Part shown: positions 9,324 through 18,043 of the stretch, piece by piece | How positions within the stretch are numbered: position 1 is the stretch's first letter | How the letters are laid out: each line of letters opens with the position of its first letter | NCBI GenBank assembly: GCA_029564115.1 | Contig: JAKQQP010000196.1 | Location: forward strand, 1-59,562 | Length of the DNA stretch: 59,562 bases | Reading direction: 5' to 3' | Origin: Candidatus Rifleibacteriota bacterium | GTDB lineage: Bacteria; Riflebacteria; Ozemobacteria; Ozemobacterales; Ozemobacteraceae | The notes under the pieces: generated by a model | What the model was told of the DNA's origin: nothing | Database searches by the model: none | Seen by the model: only the letters and a program-made list of their open reading frames with translations | Program-made: the position numbers and the translations under genes

Positions 9324-10037
9324 GTGATAGCATGTAAGCCGCTGATTCCACTCCAGGAACTGGACCTGAAAATAGATGCCGCAAAAGGCCAGATCGAAGA
9401 ACGGCGTCAGAAAATTTCCAGAATGCAAAAGGAAATAGATGCTGATGCCGAGCTGGTAGAAAAGAAGCTGGCATTGTTGAAGAAGATCCAGCTGCGCCGG
9501 CGCAAGGCTGAAACAGAGCACAATGAACTGAATCAGCAGGTCAGGCTCGCTGAAATCAAGATGCAGAGTGCCGGATTATCGCCCGCCAGTTATGCTGCCC
9601 TCGAAAAAGAACTGAAGACATTGCGGCATAAGGCTGGCGAAGAAGAGACAAAAATTCTCGAAGACATGGAAAAGATTGAGATGCTCGAGAAAGACACTGA
9701 AAAAGGGCTGAAAGTCGTCGCCGGGCGACGTGATCATCTTGAACAGGTCAAAACCCGGGTTGCCGAAGAAATTACCGGGATTCGCAAAGAAATTGAAACT
9801 ATTCAGACACAGCGGTCGCAGATAAGCCTGAAAATTGAGGGTGATCTGCTCGAAAAATACGAAGAACTGCGTCAGAAAAAGCACGGTCAGGTGGTTTTTC
9901 CCGCCGAAACTCCTTCCTGCCCATCTTGTGGTATGGGTTTCCCGGCAGGTTTTGTCAGCGCTGTGACCTCGCATGAGGGCGCAGAGTCATGCTCAAACTG
10001 CAGCGTCCTCATCTACTGGACCGGACAACGGGTTTGA
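9324..10037 (+). CDS. Coiled-coil protein with C4 zinc ribbon (zf-RING_7/DUF164 type)
   Basis: 237 residues. Residues about 10-190 form a long antiparallel coiled coil rich in Lys, Glu and Leu; the end is a four-cysteine zinc ribbon (CPSCGMGFP, then CSNC). This is the common bacterial C4-type zinc-ribbon family, thought to bind nucleic acid or proteins; its exact role is not settled. The start is GTG at 9324 with GAGGT five bases upstream. The next gene starts two bases after its stop, so they form one transcription unit. Confidence 0.85.
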   Translation: MIACKPLIPLQELDLKIDAAKGQIEERRQKISRMQKEIDADAELVEKKLALLKKIQLRRRKAETEHNELNQQVRLAEIKMQSAGLSPASYAALEKELKTLRHKAGEEETKILEDMEKIEMLEKDTEKGLKVVAGRRDHLEQVKTRVAEEITGIRKEIETIQTQRSQISLKIEGDLLEKYEELRQKKHGQVVFPAETPSCPSCGMGFPAGFVSAVTSHEGAESCSNCSVLIYWTGQRV

Positions 10038-10039
10038 CT

Positions 10040-10921
10040 ATGAGAGTTTGCAAAATCAACGTCTGGCTGCAACTGCTGCTGTCTGTTTTCTTACTGACTG
10101 CAGGGGTGTGCAGTGCCCAGCCAGCCACCGGAACCATTGAAACTTCGCCCAAGCCGCAGCAGGCGGATGCTGCAAAGTATATAGATGATCGTGCCGGCCT
10201 TGTTAAAGCTGATCTCAGACCTTTAATCGTCGCAGATTGCGCCGAAATTGAAGAAAAAATGCGCATTCGGGTTCTGATCAGAACGCTCAGAACGAATAAT
10301 CTGGCCGAAAGCCAGGCACAGGTCGAAACTTTTTTCTCAGAATGGATTCGCACTATCGGGCTCGATAAGAGAGGCATTCTCATCTACGCGCTTTTGCCCG
10401 AGGGAGCGGCACATGGCAAGGTGCATCTCAGGGTCGGAATTGGTCTTAAATATCTCATTACCAGGGAAATGGGTGAGAAAATCCTTAATCAGGTCATTCT
10501 CCCGAACAATGCCGCCAATAACGATGGCGTAGGCTTTCTCGAAGGGGTAAAAGCGATTCGTCGCATGCTTCTCGACGAGCTAAAGAGAGATGAACAACGT
10601 GCTACTGGCGCTTCTCAGGTTTTTGACCTTCGCTACTTCCTCTGGACTTCAAAAGAAATATTGCTTGCCCTTCTCATCGGTCTTTTTCTCTTTTATATTA
10701 TTTTCTTTGTAGAGCGTTGCCCCAGATGTAATGGCGCTCTGAAAGTCAGCAGTGAAGTTCTGAAAGAGCCGGGAAAAGGAACTCTTGGCCTGCAGCGCCG
10801 GATATACGCCTGTGAGCGCTGCGGATTCTCGCGTCGAAAAAAAGAGCCGTTGTATCCGTCAGGGCGTGCTGGTTTGATGATGAGGTTGACCGGTGTTCGC
10901 CGGAATGTCAGAATTGAATAG
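10040..10921 (+). CDS. TPM-domain membrane protein with cytoplasmic zinc ribbon
   Basis: 293 residues. Signal peptide (1-30), then a TPM domain (about 45-195; YgcG/Psb32 type, with IDDRAGLV and the LRVGIGLKYLIT segment), one membrane helix (about 207-226) and a CxxC...CxxC zinc ribbon (about 227-260). TPM proteins are extracytoplasmic; activities proposed include phosphatase and photosystem or membrane-protein upkeep. The ATG at 10040 is preferred over an upstream one because it gives a clean signal peptide. The last codons contain the probable rnpB promoter. Confidence 0.8.
   Translation: MRVCKINVWLQLLLSVFLLTAGVCSAQPATGTIETSPKPQQADAAKYIDDRAGLVKADLRPLIVADCAEIEEKMRIRVLIRTLRTNNLAESQAQVETFFSEWIRTIGLDKRGILIYALLPEGAAHGKVHLRVGIGLKYLITREMGEKILNQVILPNNAANNDGVGFLEGVKAIRRMLLDELKRDEQRATGASQVFDLRYFLWTSKEILLALLIGLFLFYIIFFVERCPRCNGALKVSSEVLKEPGKGTLGLQRRIYACERCGFSRRKKEPLYPSGRAGLMMRLTGVRRNVRIE
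10886..10914 (+). promoter_or_regulatory. Probable rnpB promoter inside the upstream coding region
   Basis: On plus: TTGACC, 17-base spacer, CAGAAT. Transcription would start near 10921, just before the paired 5' end of RNase P RNA at 10930. It lies wholly within the last codons of the TPM-domain gene. Confidence 0.6.
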
Positions 10922-10929
10922 GTGAAATT

Positions 10930-11297
10930 GCAGGGTAACCGGTCGGTCGCGTCCGAAAGGATGAGGAAAGTCCGGGCTCCACAGGGCATGGTGCTGGGTA
11001 ACACCCAGGCTTCGAAAAAGAAATTTTTCGGGGACGGAAAGTGCAGCAGAAAACAAACCGCCGATGGTCGCAAGACACAGGCAAGGGTGAAAAGGTGCGG
11101 TAAGAGCGCACCGGAGCGCTGGTGACAGCGTTTCCTGGTAAACCCCACCGGAGCAAGACTAAACAGGGGGATGAAACGGCCCGTTTCGCCACTACCCCGG
11201 GTAAGTCGCTAGAGGTCAGAGGTAACTCTGATCCCAGATAGATGGCCGACGCCTCGCAAGAGGTACAGAACCCGGCTTACAGGTTACCCTGCTTTTT
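10930..11297 (+). ncRNA. rnpB: RNase P RNA (bacterial type A-like)
   Basis: The RNA component of RNase P, which trims tRNA 5' leaders. The conserved core is clear: GAGGAAAGTCCGGGCTCC near 10962, ACAGAA followed by CCGGCTTACAG near 11265, and an 11-bp closing helix P1 (GCAGGGTAACC at 10930-10940 with GGTTACCCTGC at 11282-11292). P1 is followed at once by TTTTT, which would serve as terminator. The overall length of about 365 bases is normal. Confidence 0.96.
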
Positions 11298-11322
11298 ACC
11301 TGTCAATTTTTGCTGGCAAGGC

Positions 11323-12237
11323 TCACGTCTGAGGTTTGCGCCGCAACTTCGACCAGGCTCTGAAAAAAGCCAGGAATTTCAATGTCCAGTTCAGGCCAAG
11401 AAACCCGGCCAGCAAAGAAAGAGTTATGGTTAACGAACCTGTGCTGGCAGAAGACGGGGGCAGCCAGTCTGCAGGCGAGACTTCGCCAGCCTCCTGGGCG
11501 CCTTTTAAATACATGACTCTTGGCAGAAGCATTCTGTTAGAGTCTTTTTTTACCTCTTCTCCCTCGATGGTAAAGGCGAATTTTATGCCTGTAGAAGCTA
11601 TGCCGGCCACTGCCGAAGCGTTGTAATCACCATAGGGGTAAGCATACCAGTCGATATAATGGTGCAACATGGCCGACAGATCGGTTCTGGCCTCCTCTAT
11701 TTCGGCTGTCAGATCGCCCCCTTCTGCGATAATTTTGCTCGTTTCGTAGTGGCGGCGGCCATGAAGCCCTATGTGACAACCAAAATTATTCTGCAGTTCC
11801 AGAAGGGTGTTCTTGTCGACGTATCCGGGTTTGCCAAGCAGGTCGGTAATTACGAAAAAAACCGATCTGATGCCATGATCACGATAAAGCTGTTTGATGG
11901 CCTCAGCAGAAGTGCTTAATCCATCGTCAAAAGTTATCAGCATATTTCTGCCTGTAAAACCGTTGTCGAGCATTGAACTCAGGCTTGCAGGAGCAACAGC
12001 CGCAAAATCATGACGCTTGAACTGCCTGATCATCGAGTCGAGGTCGTTGGCAGTGATTTCCCAGGGGTAAGACGGTTTGTCGGTCACTCCATGAAAGGCA
12101 AGGGGCACCAACATCGGTCTTTTTATCTGGTGCCATCCGAGGTAGAAACCGAATATTCCTGCCCCGAAAAGACCAGTGGCCACAACCGCAGAAAAGATAG
12201 TTTTACGCATCAGGCTGCTGATATCACGATCAGACAT
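11323..12237 (-). CDS. Membrane-anchored polysaccharide deacetylase (NodB fold)
   Basis: 304 residues. N-terminal membrane helix (about 12-33), then a NodB-type deacetylase domain with the metal-binding TFDDG (about 101-105), the HIGLHGRRH block standing for the second metal motif, and WYAYPYGDYN. A second hydrophobic stretch near 265-290 is followed by basic residues. Members remove acetyl groups from peptidoglycan, chitin-like or other exported sugars; the substrate cannot be read from sequence. It starts two bases after the cbiX-like stop, so it is the second gene of that transcript. Confidence 0.9.
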   Translation of the reverse strand: MSDRDISSLMRKTIFSAVVATGLFGAGIFGFYLGWHQIKRPMLVPLAFHGVTDKPSYPWEITANDLDSMIRQFKRHDFAAVAPASLSSMLDNGFTGRNMLITFDDGLSTSAEAIKQLYRDHGIRSVFFVITDLLGKPGYVDKNTLLELQNNFGCHIGLHGRRHYETSKIIAEGGDLTAEIEEARTDLSAMLHHYIDWYAYPYGDYNASAVAGIASTGIKFAFTIEGEEVKKDSNRMLLPRVMYLKGAQEAGEVSPADWLPPSSASTGSLTITLSLLAGFLGLNWTLKFLAFFRAWSKLRRKPQT

Positions 12238-12239
12238 TT

Positions 12240-12608
12240 TCAGTGGCTCCTAAGCTGGGTTTCGACCATCTGAACGAATTCAGGTAGATTGACAAGGCAG
12301 TCTCGAACATTGAACTCGATCGTTGGGAACTGCCTCTTAAAAGCGTTTACTATCTCAGGAATATCGACGAGCGTGTGGCTGCCGGGCAATAAAAAAAGAG
12401 GTATCAGTTGAATTTTTGTCCAGCCATCCCGGATGGCCTGACTTATTGCGTTGTCGACTTCTGGCTGCGCCCCTTTAAGGAAACAAATGGAAAACGTCGC
12501 TGTGCCAGCCTGATTCTTGAGCTTTTCGGCAAATCTGACTGCTTCGTTATATGCTTCTGGCCGGGCAGAACCGTGGAATATCAGCAAAGAAAAGGTTTCA
12601 TTTTTCAT
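12240..12608 (-). CDS. Short CbiX-type chelatase (CbiXS-like)
   Basis: 122 residues: a single chelatase domain, the size of short archaeal-type CbiX and half that of usual two-domain enzymes. The active-site histidines are present in IFHGSARP (near residue 10) and LLPGSHTLVDIP (near 75-80). Such enzymes insert cobalt or iron into sirohydrochlorin. No other cobalamin or siroheme gene is in the window. The frame is open further upstream, but ATG 12608 fits both the family N-terminus and the promoter. No ribosome site is visible (see promoter). Confidence 0.85.
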   Translation of the reverse strand: MKNETFSLLIFHGSARPEAYNEAVRFAEKLKNQAGTATFSICFLKGAQPEVDNAISQAIRDGWTKIQLIPLFLLPGSHTLVDIPEIVNAFKRQFPTIEFNVRDCLVNLPEFVQMVETQLRSH

Positions 12609-12614
12609 TGTGCG

Positions 12615-12643
12615 ATGATACTTTAAATCTGAAATATTGTAAA
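12615..12643 (-). promoter_or_regulatory. Promoter of cbiX-like gene, probably leaderless
   Basis: On minus: TTTACA, 17-base spacer, TATCAT. Only six bases separate the -10 from the ATG at 12608, so the transcript should begin at or within a base or two of the start codon. Confidence 0.65.
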
Positions 12644-12659
12644 CCGGGACGCAAAAGTC

Positions 12660-13607
12660 ATGATACTTACCATTACCCCTAATCCGCTGCTGGATTACCA
12701 GATTTTCGGGGATTTTTCCGAAGATTGCAAAGGCACGAGAGTTAAGCAGATGCCCTTCACGGTTGGCGGAAAGGGGATAAACGTCGCAAGAATGCTGAAA
12801 ACTTTGGGGCGGCCGGCACTCGCTCTCACTTTTGCCGGAGGTGGCACTGGCGCCCGCATGATCGCCGGCTTGAGGCAGCAGAGTATACCCGGTCGATTCG
12901 TTAATGTTGAGGCCGAGACCCGCATCGGCATAAACTTGTTTGCACCTGAAAAAGGCAAACATCACTGGTGGATGGAAGACGGCGAAGAGCTTCTTGAGTC
13001 TGAGATCCTTGCAATGCTTGCTTTGATAAAGACAGAAGCCGAACGCGCTTCTATTGTTGCCATGTCAGGAACCGTTCCTGGCCGACAAAACCGGGACTTT
13101 TACCTGCGGGTGCTCGAGACTCTTGACGGTTTCAAAGGTGAGATTTTTCTCGACGCCCGCGGTGAGCCTTTGAAGTCTGCCTGCAGGCATGGCGGGTTTT
13201 TTCTTAAACACAACCGGGAAGAAGCGCTGGAAACCTTTGGTATAGACCCTTTCGATCTGGCGTGCCGTGGTGATTTTTTTCGAGAACTTATCAAATGGCG
13301 TATTTGGGGTGCGATGATAACTGACGGGAAAAGAAACGTCATTCTCTGGGACGGAAAAAGCCTTTTCGAATTTTTGCCGGCCCCGGCAAGAGAAGTCTCT
13401 GCCGTAGGGTGCGGCGATGCTACTCTGGCTGGTCTTATTTATGGCCGTCGTCAGGGCCTGGGAATTTTTGAGTCGGCCATGCTCGGTCTTGCTGCCGGTG
13501 CCGCCGATGCGGAAAAGGCCGGTCCCTGCGCAGCTGATTACGAAGAAATAAAAAATAAGATACCTCAAGTGGTTTTGCTGAATAAAACTGAATCATTTCA
13601 GGTATAA
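12660..13607 (+). CDS. PfkB-family sugar-phosphate kinase (FruK/LacC-like)
   Basis: 315 residues. PfkB signature 1 is at residues 36-44 (GGKGINVAR, the form seen in 1-phosphofructokinase and tagatose-6-phosphate kinase). The C-terminal signature reads VGCGDATLAGLIYG, keeping the catalytic Asp of the usual GAGDS. It phosphorylates a hexose phosphate in the cytoplasm, but fructose 1-phosphate, fructose 6-phosphate and tagatose 6-phosphate cannot be told apart by eye. No PTS or lactose/tagatose genes are adjacent. It diverges from the cbiX-like gene with 51 bases between. The ribosome site is weak. Confidence 0.88.
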   Translation: MILTITPNPLLDYQIFGDFSEDCKGTRVKQMPFTVGGKGINVARMLKTLGRPALALTFAGGGTGARMIAGLRQQSIPGRFVNVEAETRIGINLFAPEKGKHHWWMEDGEELLESEILAMLALIKTEAERASIVAMSGTVPGRQNRDFYLRVLETLDGFKGEIFLDARGEPLKSACRHGGFFLKHNREEALETFGIDPFDLACRGDFFRELIKWRIWGAMITDGKRNVILWDGKSLFEFLPAPAREVSAVGCGDATLAGLIYGRRQGLGIFESAMLGLAAGAADAEKAGPCAADYEEIKNKIPQVVLLNKTESFQV

Positions 13608-13608
13608 T
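13603..13608 (+). promoter_or_regulatory. Candidate -10 element before the 1043-residue secreted protein
   Basis: A perfect TATAAT overlaps the stop codon of the PfkB gene. No good -35 is seen at the right distance, so an activator or a different sigma factor may be involved. Confidence 0.35.
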
Positions 13609-13650
13609 TAACGTATAAGATAGTAAGATGCTGATTTTTTTGGGGGTTTT

Positions 13651-16600
13651 ATGACAAAAAGACATTTTTTATTGCCAGTTGCGTGTGCATTTTTTCTGGC
13701 CGTCGCGTTGTCTCCCTGTCTTTATGCCTGTTCAGCAAAGGGGCCGGCTGACCCGGTTACCGGCCTGATTTCTTACCCTCCGGGCTATGGTAACAGCGAA
13801 GGCACTACTTCTGTGCCCACAGAAGGCCTTGATGGTACGCCCTTTTCTGGTGGCAGGTATTACAAGGGTTGGGTTGACAAGGCCATGAAGCTGCTCGTTG
13901 TTCCGGCTGGTACTAACCTGGTTTTTGAAGGCGTAATCGAAGGTACTGCCGCTGATGCTGCCCCCGAACACTGGGAAGAAGGAAAAGTACGCGGAGTTGG
14001 GGGGACTACCGTCGAGGGGGCCCCGCTTCCCACCTGGACCATATCCGGTAACGGCAGAGGCGACTATCGTGACGGTACGTTTCCACCTCAGGCTGTTGGC
14101 CTCAAATACGTTAACTTTGAGACTCCGCCCAGCGTTATCATAGCCGAAGATACCCCAAACGAAAAAGCCGTCTGGAAACTTACTTACGACAAAGAAACGG
14201 CCATAAGAGTTCTTATGTCGGTATGGAATGATCCGATCGCCAGAGCAGCTTTCATGGAAAGCTCGGCTATTCCGGCAGATTTCGACATGGAACAGATTGC
14301 TGCGGCAAGCCGGGATCCGCAGGCAGACGAGGGGGCAAAGAGCCTTAATGATTATGAAATAAGCGCTACCGGTGCGGGCGGCGTTTCTGCCCTGCGAGAA
14401 GGCCTCGACTCGACGCTGACTCAGCGCACAGGAGCCATATCTCAGACTGGCGCAGTTGTTTCCAGAAAGTTTATCGATGCTGACGACAACGAGTTTACAG
14501 TGGATATGGCTGAAGAGGCCAGAGTTATAGTCAGAGCAGGGTATGTGGCCATGCAGGGCGCTGCCGACATGGATTTTTACCCAACTGGAAGGTACAACAC
14601 CAAGTATTTTATTACTCCCCCGTCTTCTGAACAGTATGAAGTCGGGAAATCAAAGCTGTCGCTCAGCTTCTCGACGCCTACTGCGCCTGATTTCTGGGTT
14701 GTCGATCTTCACTCAGGTCTGGAGTCTGCACGAGACTGTGTCTGGTGCTGGATTGAAGTCGAAGCTGAACTGAAACCCGAAGGAACAAAAATTACCGACC
14801 AGAGTGAAGTAAAGAATTTTTATAAAATTCGCGATAACAGCTATGCTGTGGGCGGCGTTTTTGTTCGTGGCTTGTATCAGAGTGGCAATTCATCAGCTGG
14901 AAGAAACACAATGGTTTATGTCGTGGTTGCCGATACCGTTCCCCCGGCACACTACAAATGGGAAGCCGCGGAAATCAAGGGAAAAACCGGAGAAACTCTG
15001 GACGCTGGAACTGGTGTGAAATTCAGAGTTTTTGACAACAACCCCGTTATTGGCGCTGCCGGAAGTCATAACAATATTTTCGAAGTGTTTGCCACCGAAT
15101 TTGGCGACATCGGCGAATTTGAGTTCGTGGAATCAGGCAAAAGGCCTGAGGCACAGGCAGCAAATCCCGAAGTCTTCGCCAGATATCTCGAGCCGGTGCG
15201 CGATGGTTTTGACGCTGACAACCTGATGCCGACTCTGCATTACAACGTTTGCGTGCCTGCCTTTGCCGGTTTCAAGGTTGCGGGTGACGCAAAGAATTAT
15301 AATGGTCCCCTGCCTCTGGTGAACGATGTGCTGGTAATGCCATTGCAAAAATTCGTCTGGAAAGTCGCAGATGCCGAAAAAATACAGATTTCCGACTGGA
15401 AAATATATGACAGCACAGGGGCTGAAGTAAGTTCTCTTGAAAGCCTCCATGATCAGCCTGAGTGGAAAGGCTATTCGTCGTATCTGGTTACCGTTGATTC
15501 AGAAGCTTTTACCGAACCGATGGGCTACAATCTGGCCGACAGTTCTGTTGGCTATTCTCTGAGCATCGCCGGTGACCTCAAGGCAGCTGTTCCTACCAAA
15601 AAGCTCCTGTCCGAAGGTATCCCTGTTGATGATTCCAAGGTGTTTTATTTCGGCTGGAGCAAGGCTCTTAAAATGTTCGTTTCAGCCTCTGACGGTATTC
15701 TGGTCAGAGATTCCTACCCGGACGGCGGTATTAAATACACCGTCAGCAACCGTTCCCCCTCTTTCACCGGAACTCCTTCGATTGCGGGTTTGCTCGCCAA
15801 CAAATTTTCAGCTGCAGATTTGAATTACCCGGCTTCTCTGGTTGATTACATTCATACGGTTAAAGCCCCCGATACTGTCGATAAATTGAACAAACTCGAT
15901 GTGGACCAGCTTGTTACTGGTGGCTCTCTTGGCGGTTGTGCTTTGCCGACAGGCGTTGACGCCCCTTCGAATGCCTGGGGCAAATTTATGTATGTCGCCG
16001 AGCTCGTCGATTCTGGCAAACCGAATGTTGCCGTAGAAATAATCAATTCCAAGAATGAAAAAGCAGCCGTCTTTGGTAATCTTTTTGCCATGGGTGAACA
16101 CGAAAACTTGGCAAAAGCCGTTGACGGTGCCGGAACGGATAACTGGGCTTTCGCTGTCGAAACGAATGAAGGCGATAAAACTTTGACAGCAGATTCTCTT
16201 TACAACGACGACATAGCCTGGGAATTCAAAGACGATATTGAAAACGATATATATCTTGCCATGAAAGACAGCATGGATGCCGGCACATTCAAGCCATGGC
16301 TGTTCGCATTCCCGGCCAGCGACCAGAATAAACTCTGGAAAACAGGCTACTGGAACGGATCAGATGCTTTCAATAACAAACGTCTGGCTTTTCAACAGGG
16401 TTCGCGAGATCGACTGGTTTTCAGATACTGGGCTTTTGATAATATCAATTCATTCAACACAGGTGCTGCTGTAACAAATGGTCTGCGTGCTGATGCAACC
16501 GAGGAGCGCAAGAGGTTCAAGAGTGTTTCCGGGTTTGTGACAGCTGAAATCAAGCTAACCGACGTACCTGGCTACAAGGGCGAGGTAAGCCTTGATAAAG

Positions 16601-16782
16601 TCTGGTGGCCTGATTACATTTTCCATAATCCGTCCAGTGGAGCGGCCGAAGAATGCTCGCTTTCTCTCCGCTGCGAAGACCGCAACAGCAACTCGAGAAC
16701 CATGAAGATCTGGTTCAGAGTAATTCCGCCAAGTCGCGAACTGATCAGAACGATCGAAGATCGCCGTAACCGCGAAAACTAA
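13651..16782 (+). CDS. Large secreted protein of unknown family (1043 residues)
   Basis: An N-terminal signal peptide (about 1-27) ends in LYACSAKG, which could be a signal peptidase I site or a loose lipobox with Cys27. The rest is one long, acidic, aromatic-rich extracytoplasmic region without membrane helices; many short beta-like segments suggest stacked beta-sandwich domains. A motif occurs twice: YYKGWVDKAMKLLV (about 70-84) and FYFGWSKALKMFV (about 666-678), each followed by a similar hydrophobic/acidic stretch, pointing to an internal duplication. No family recognised. It may be a surface or exported protein; the pseudopilin operon lies just downstream, facing it. A strong terminator follows. 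Confidence 0.88.
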   Translation: MTKRHFLLPVACAFFLAVALSPCLYACSAKGPADPVTGLISYPPGYGNSEGTTSVPTEGLDGTPFSGGRYYKGWVDKAMKLLVVPAGTNLVFEGVIEGTAADAAPEHWEEGKVRGVGGTTVEGAPLPTWTISGNGRGDYRDGTFPPQAVGLKYVNFETPPSVIIAEDTPNEKAVWKLTYDKETAIRVLMSVWNDPIARAAFMESSAIPADFDMEQIAAASRDPQADEGAKSLNDYEISATGAGGVSALREGLDSTLTQRTGAISQTGAVVSRKFIDADDNEFTVDMAEEARVIVRAGYVAMQGAADMDFYPTGRYNTKYFITPPSSEQYEVGKSKLSLSFSTPTAPDFWVVDLHSGLESARDCVWCWIEVEAELKPEGTKITDQSEVKNFYKIRDNSYAVGGVFVRGLYQSGNSSAGRNTMVYVVVADTVPPAHYKWEAAEIKGKTGETLDAGTGVKFRVFDNNPVIGAAGSHNNIFEVFATEFGDIGEFEFVESGKRPEAQAANPEVFARYLEPVRDGFDADNLMPTLHYNVCVPAFAGFKVAGDAKNYNGPLPLVNDVLVMPLQKFVWKVADAEKIQISDWKIYDSTGAEVSSLESLHDQPEWKGYSSYLVTVDSEAFTEPMGYNLADSSVGYSLSIAGDLKAAVPTKKLLSEGIPVDDSKVFYFGWSKALKMFVSASDGILVRDSYPDGGIKYTVSNRSPSFTGTPSIAGLLANKFSAADLNYPASLVDYIHTVKAPDTVDKLNKLDVDQLVTGGSLGGCALPTGVDAPSNAWGKFMYVAELVDSGKPNVAVEIINSKNEKAAVFGNLFAMGEHENLAKAVDGAGTDNWAFAVETNEGDKTLTADSLYNDDIAWEFKDDIENDIYLAMKDSMDAGTFKPWLFAFPASDQNKLWKTGYWNGSDAFNNKRLAFQQGSRDRLVFRYWAFDNINSFNTGAAVTNGLRADATEERKRFKSVSGFVTAEIKLTDVPGYKGEVSLDKVWWPDYIFHNPSSGAAEECSLSLRCEDRNSNSRTMKIWFRVIPPSRELIRTIEDRRNREN

Positions 16783-16807
16783 AGCCTTGCATCTGCTGTA
16801 GCATGCA

Positions 16808-16843
16808 AACCGCCCCGGCATCATTCAGGATGCCGGGGCGGTT
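16808..16843. terminator. Strong GC-rich hairpin between convergent genes
   Basis: A 15-bp perfect stem (16808-16822 with 16829-16843, loop ATTCAG). The plus-strand tail is only moderately T-rich (the stem ends in TT, then CTTATT). It separates the 1043-residue protein gene from the convergent TPR/pseudopilin operon. Confidence 0.75.
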
Positions 16844-16871
16844 CTTATTGGGGGCGTGTTCTGTGAGTAGC

Positions 16872-18032
16872 TTATTTTTCGAAATATTCGCTTACTTCGC
16901 GAGCTCTTTGATCGGTGCTGGGATTCATTTCGAGAATTTTCTGTTTTGCTTCAGCCGCGTGTACAGTGCCTGGGAATTTATCCATTATCTGGCGATAGGT
17001 CGAAATAGCTTCTTTGGCAAAACCTTTGCGCGCGGCATAGAGATCGGCCAGGCTTTTATAATACTCTGGCTTTGCGCCATCGCTGCTGATCGCTCTGCCT
17101 AGAATGCCCATTGCCTTGAGGGGTTTCTGGTTGACTACAGCCATTGCCTCGTTGTAAAGCTGACTGGCGTCGAGCCCTGCCAGTTCATCTATCGGCTGCG
17201 GAAAGACTGGTTTTTCTTCTTTGGGGGTTGCCTCAGGTTGCCGGGCCTGCTGTGGTTTGTCGGGTTGCTTTTCTTCTGGTTTTTCGGCTGCCACCGGCTT
17301 TAATGCCGGTTTTGCCGGGGGTTTCATTGTCTTCATCTGTTCTTCGATAAAAGCGATCTCTGCAAGTCGTGCTTTGGCCCTCTCTATTTCACTACCGTCA
17401 GGGTAGTTTTTGACGTAGGCATTAAGTTCTCTTTCTGCATCTTTATAATTGCCGGCAAAGAAAGAATAAAAGCCCAGGTAACAGTTTTTTTCTTCGTTTG
17501 TATAGAGGTTTTCAGGGTTTGAGAAAAATTTTAGCCCGAGGTCAATAAGATTTTGCTCAGTCGCCAGCAGAGCTCTGTCGAGATGTACCGCATTGGCGAA
17601 CTCTGCGAGACCTTTTTTGGTTTCGCCAGCCTCGACATAGTCGCGAGCTTTGGCGAGAGCTTCTGCGGCCGCAGGATTGCTCGAGGTCGTGACTGGTTTT
17701 GTCTGGGTTTTGAGCAGATCTTCGAGCCGTTTTATTCTTTCGTTCAGCCCGGCTGTGTCGGCCTTGAGTTCTTTAGAGCGGTAAAAGGCTTTCAGAGCAT
17801 CAGAATACTGGCCGTCAGCCTCGAGAACGTAACCAAGAGCCAGCCAGAGCTTTGGCGATTGTGCGTCACTCTGCAGACTGTCTTTGACAAGCTGGTGTGC
17901 TTCTTTATATCGACGCTCACGCATCAGCAGGCTTGTTTTTTTCAATACGTCAGATACCTGCAGCCCGTCCGCTGCGTCAGCAATTGCCACGGAAGCCAGA
18001 GCCAGAATTGTTGCAAGTGCTAGCCTTCTCAT
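16872..18032 (-). CDS. Secreted TPR protein, last gene of the pseudopilin operon
   Basis: 386 residues. Signal peptide (1-20, ending ADA-ADG), TPR-type helical pairs at about 28-110 and 125-215, a Pro/Lys/Glu-rich linker (about 235-275) and a second TPR block (about 285-375) ending in a YbgF/BamD-like repeat (ISTYRQIMDKFPGTVHAAEAK). TPRs bind proteins; in the periplasm they often serve assembly or wall complexes. It follows the PilX/GspK-like gene by 11 bases. Confidence 0.85.
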   Translation of the reverse strand: MRRLALATILALASVAIADAADGLQVSDVLKKTSLLMRERRYKEAHQLVKDSLQSDAQSPKLWLALGYVLEADGQYSDALKAFYRSKELKADTAGLNERIKRLEDLLKTQTKPVTTSSNPAAAEALAKARDYVEAGETKKGLAEFANAVHLDRALLATEQNLIDLGLKFFSNPENLYTNEEKNCYLGFYSFFAGNYKDAERELNAYVKNYPDGSEIERAKARLAEIAFIEEQMKTMKPPAKPALKPVAAEKPEEKQPDKPQQARQPEATPKEEKPVFPQPIDELAGLDASQLYNEAMAVVNQKPLKAMGILGRAISSDGAKPEYYKSLADLYAARKGFAKEAISTYRQIMDKFPGTVHAAEAKQKILEMNPSTDQRAREVSEYFEK

Positions 18033-18043
18033 AATATCTCCAC

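Noticed and set aside
9135..9521. N-terminal extension of Der
   Set aside because: The frame is open but overlaps the gene on the other strand, contains the der promoter, and a good ribosome site supports ATG 9134.
12609..12965. N-terminal extension of the CbiX-like protein
   Set aside because: It is antisense to the PfkB gene, has no family similarity, and the promoter lies inside it.
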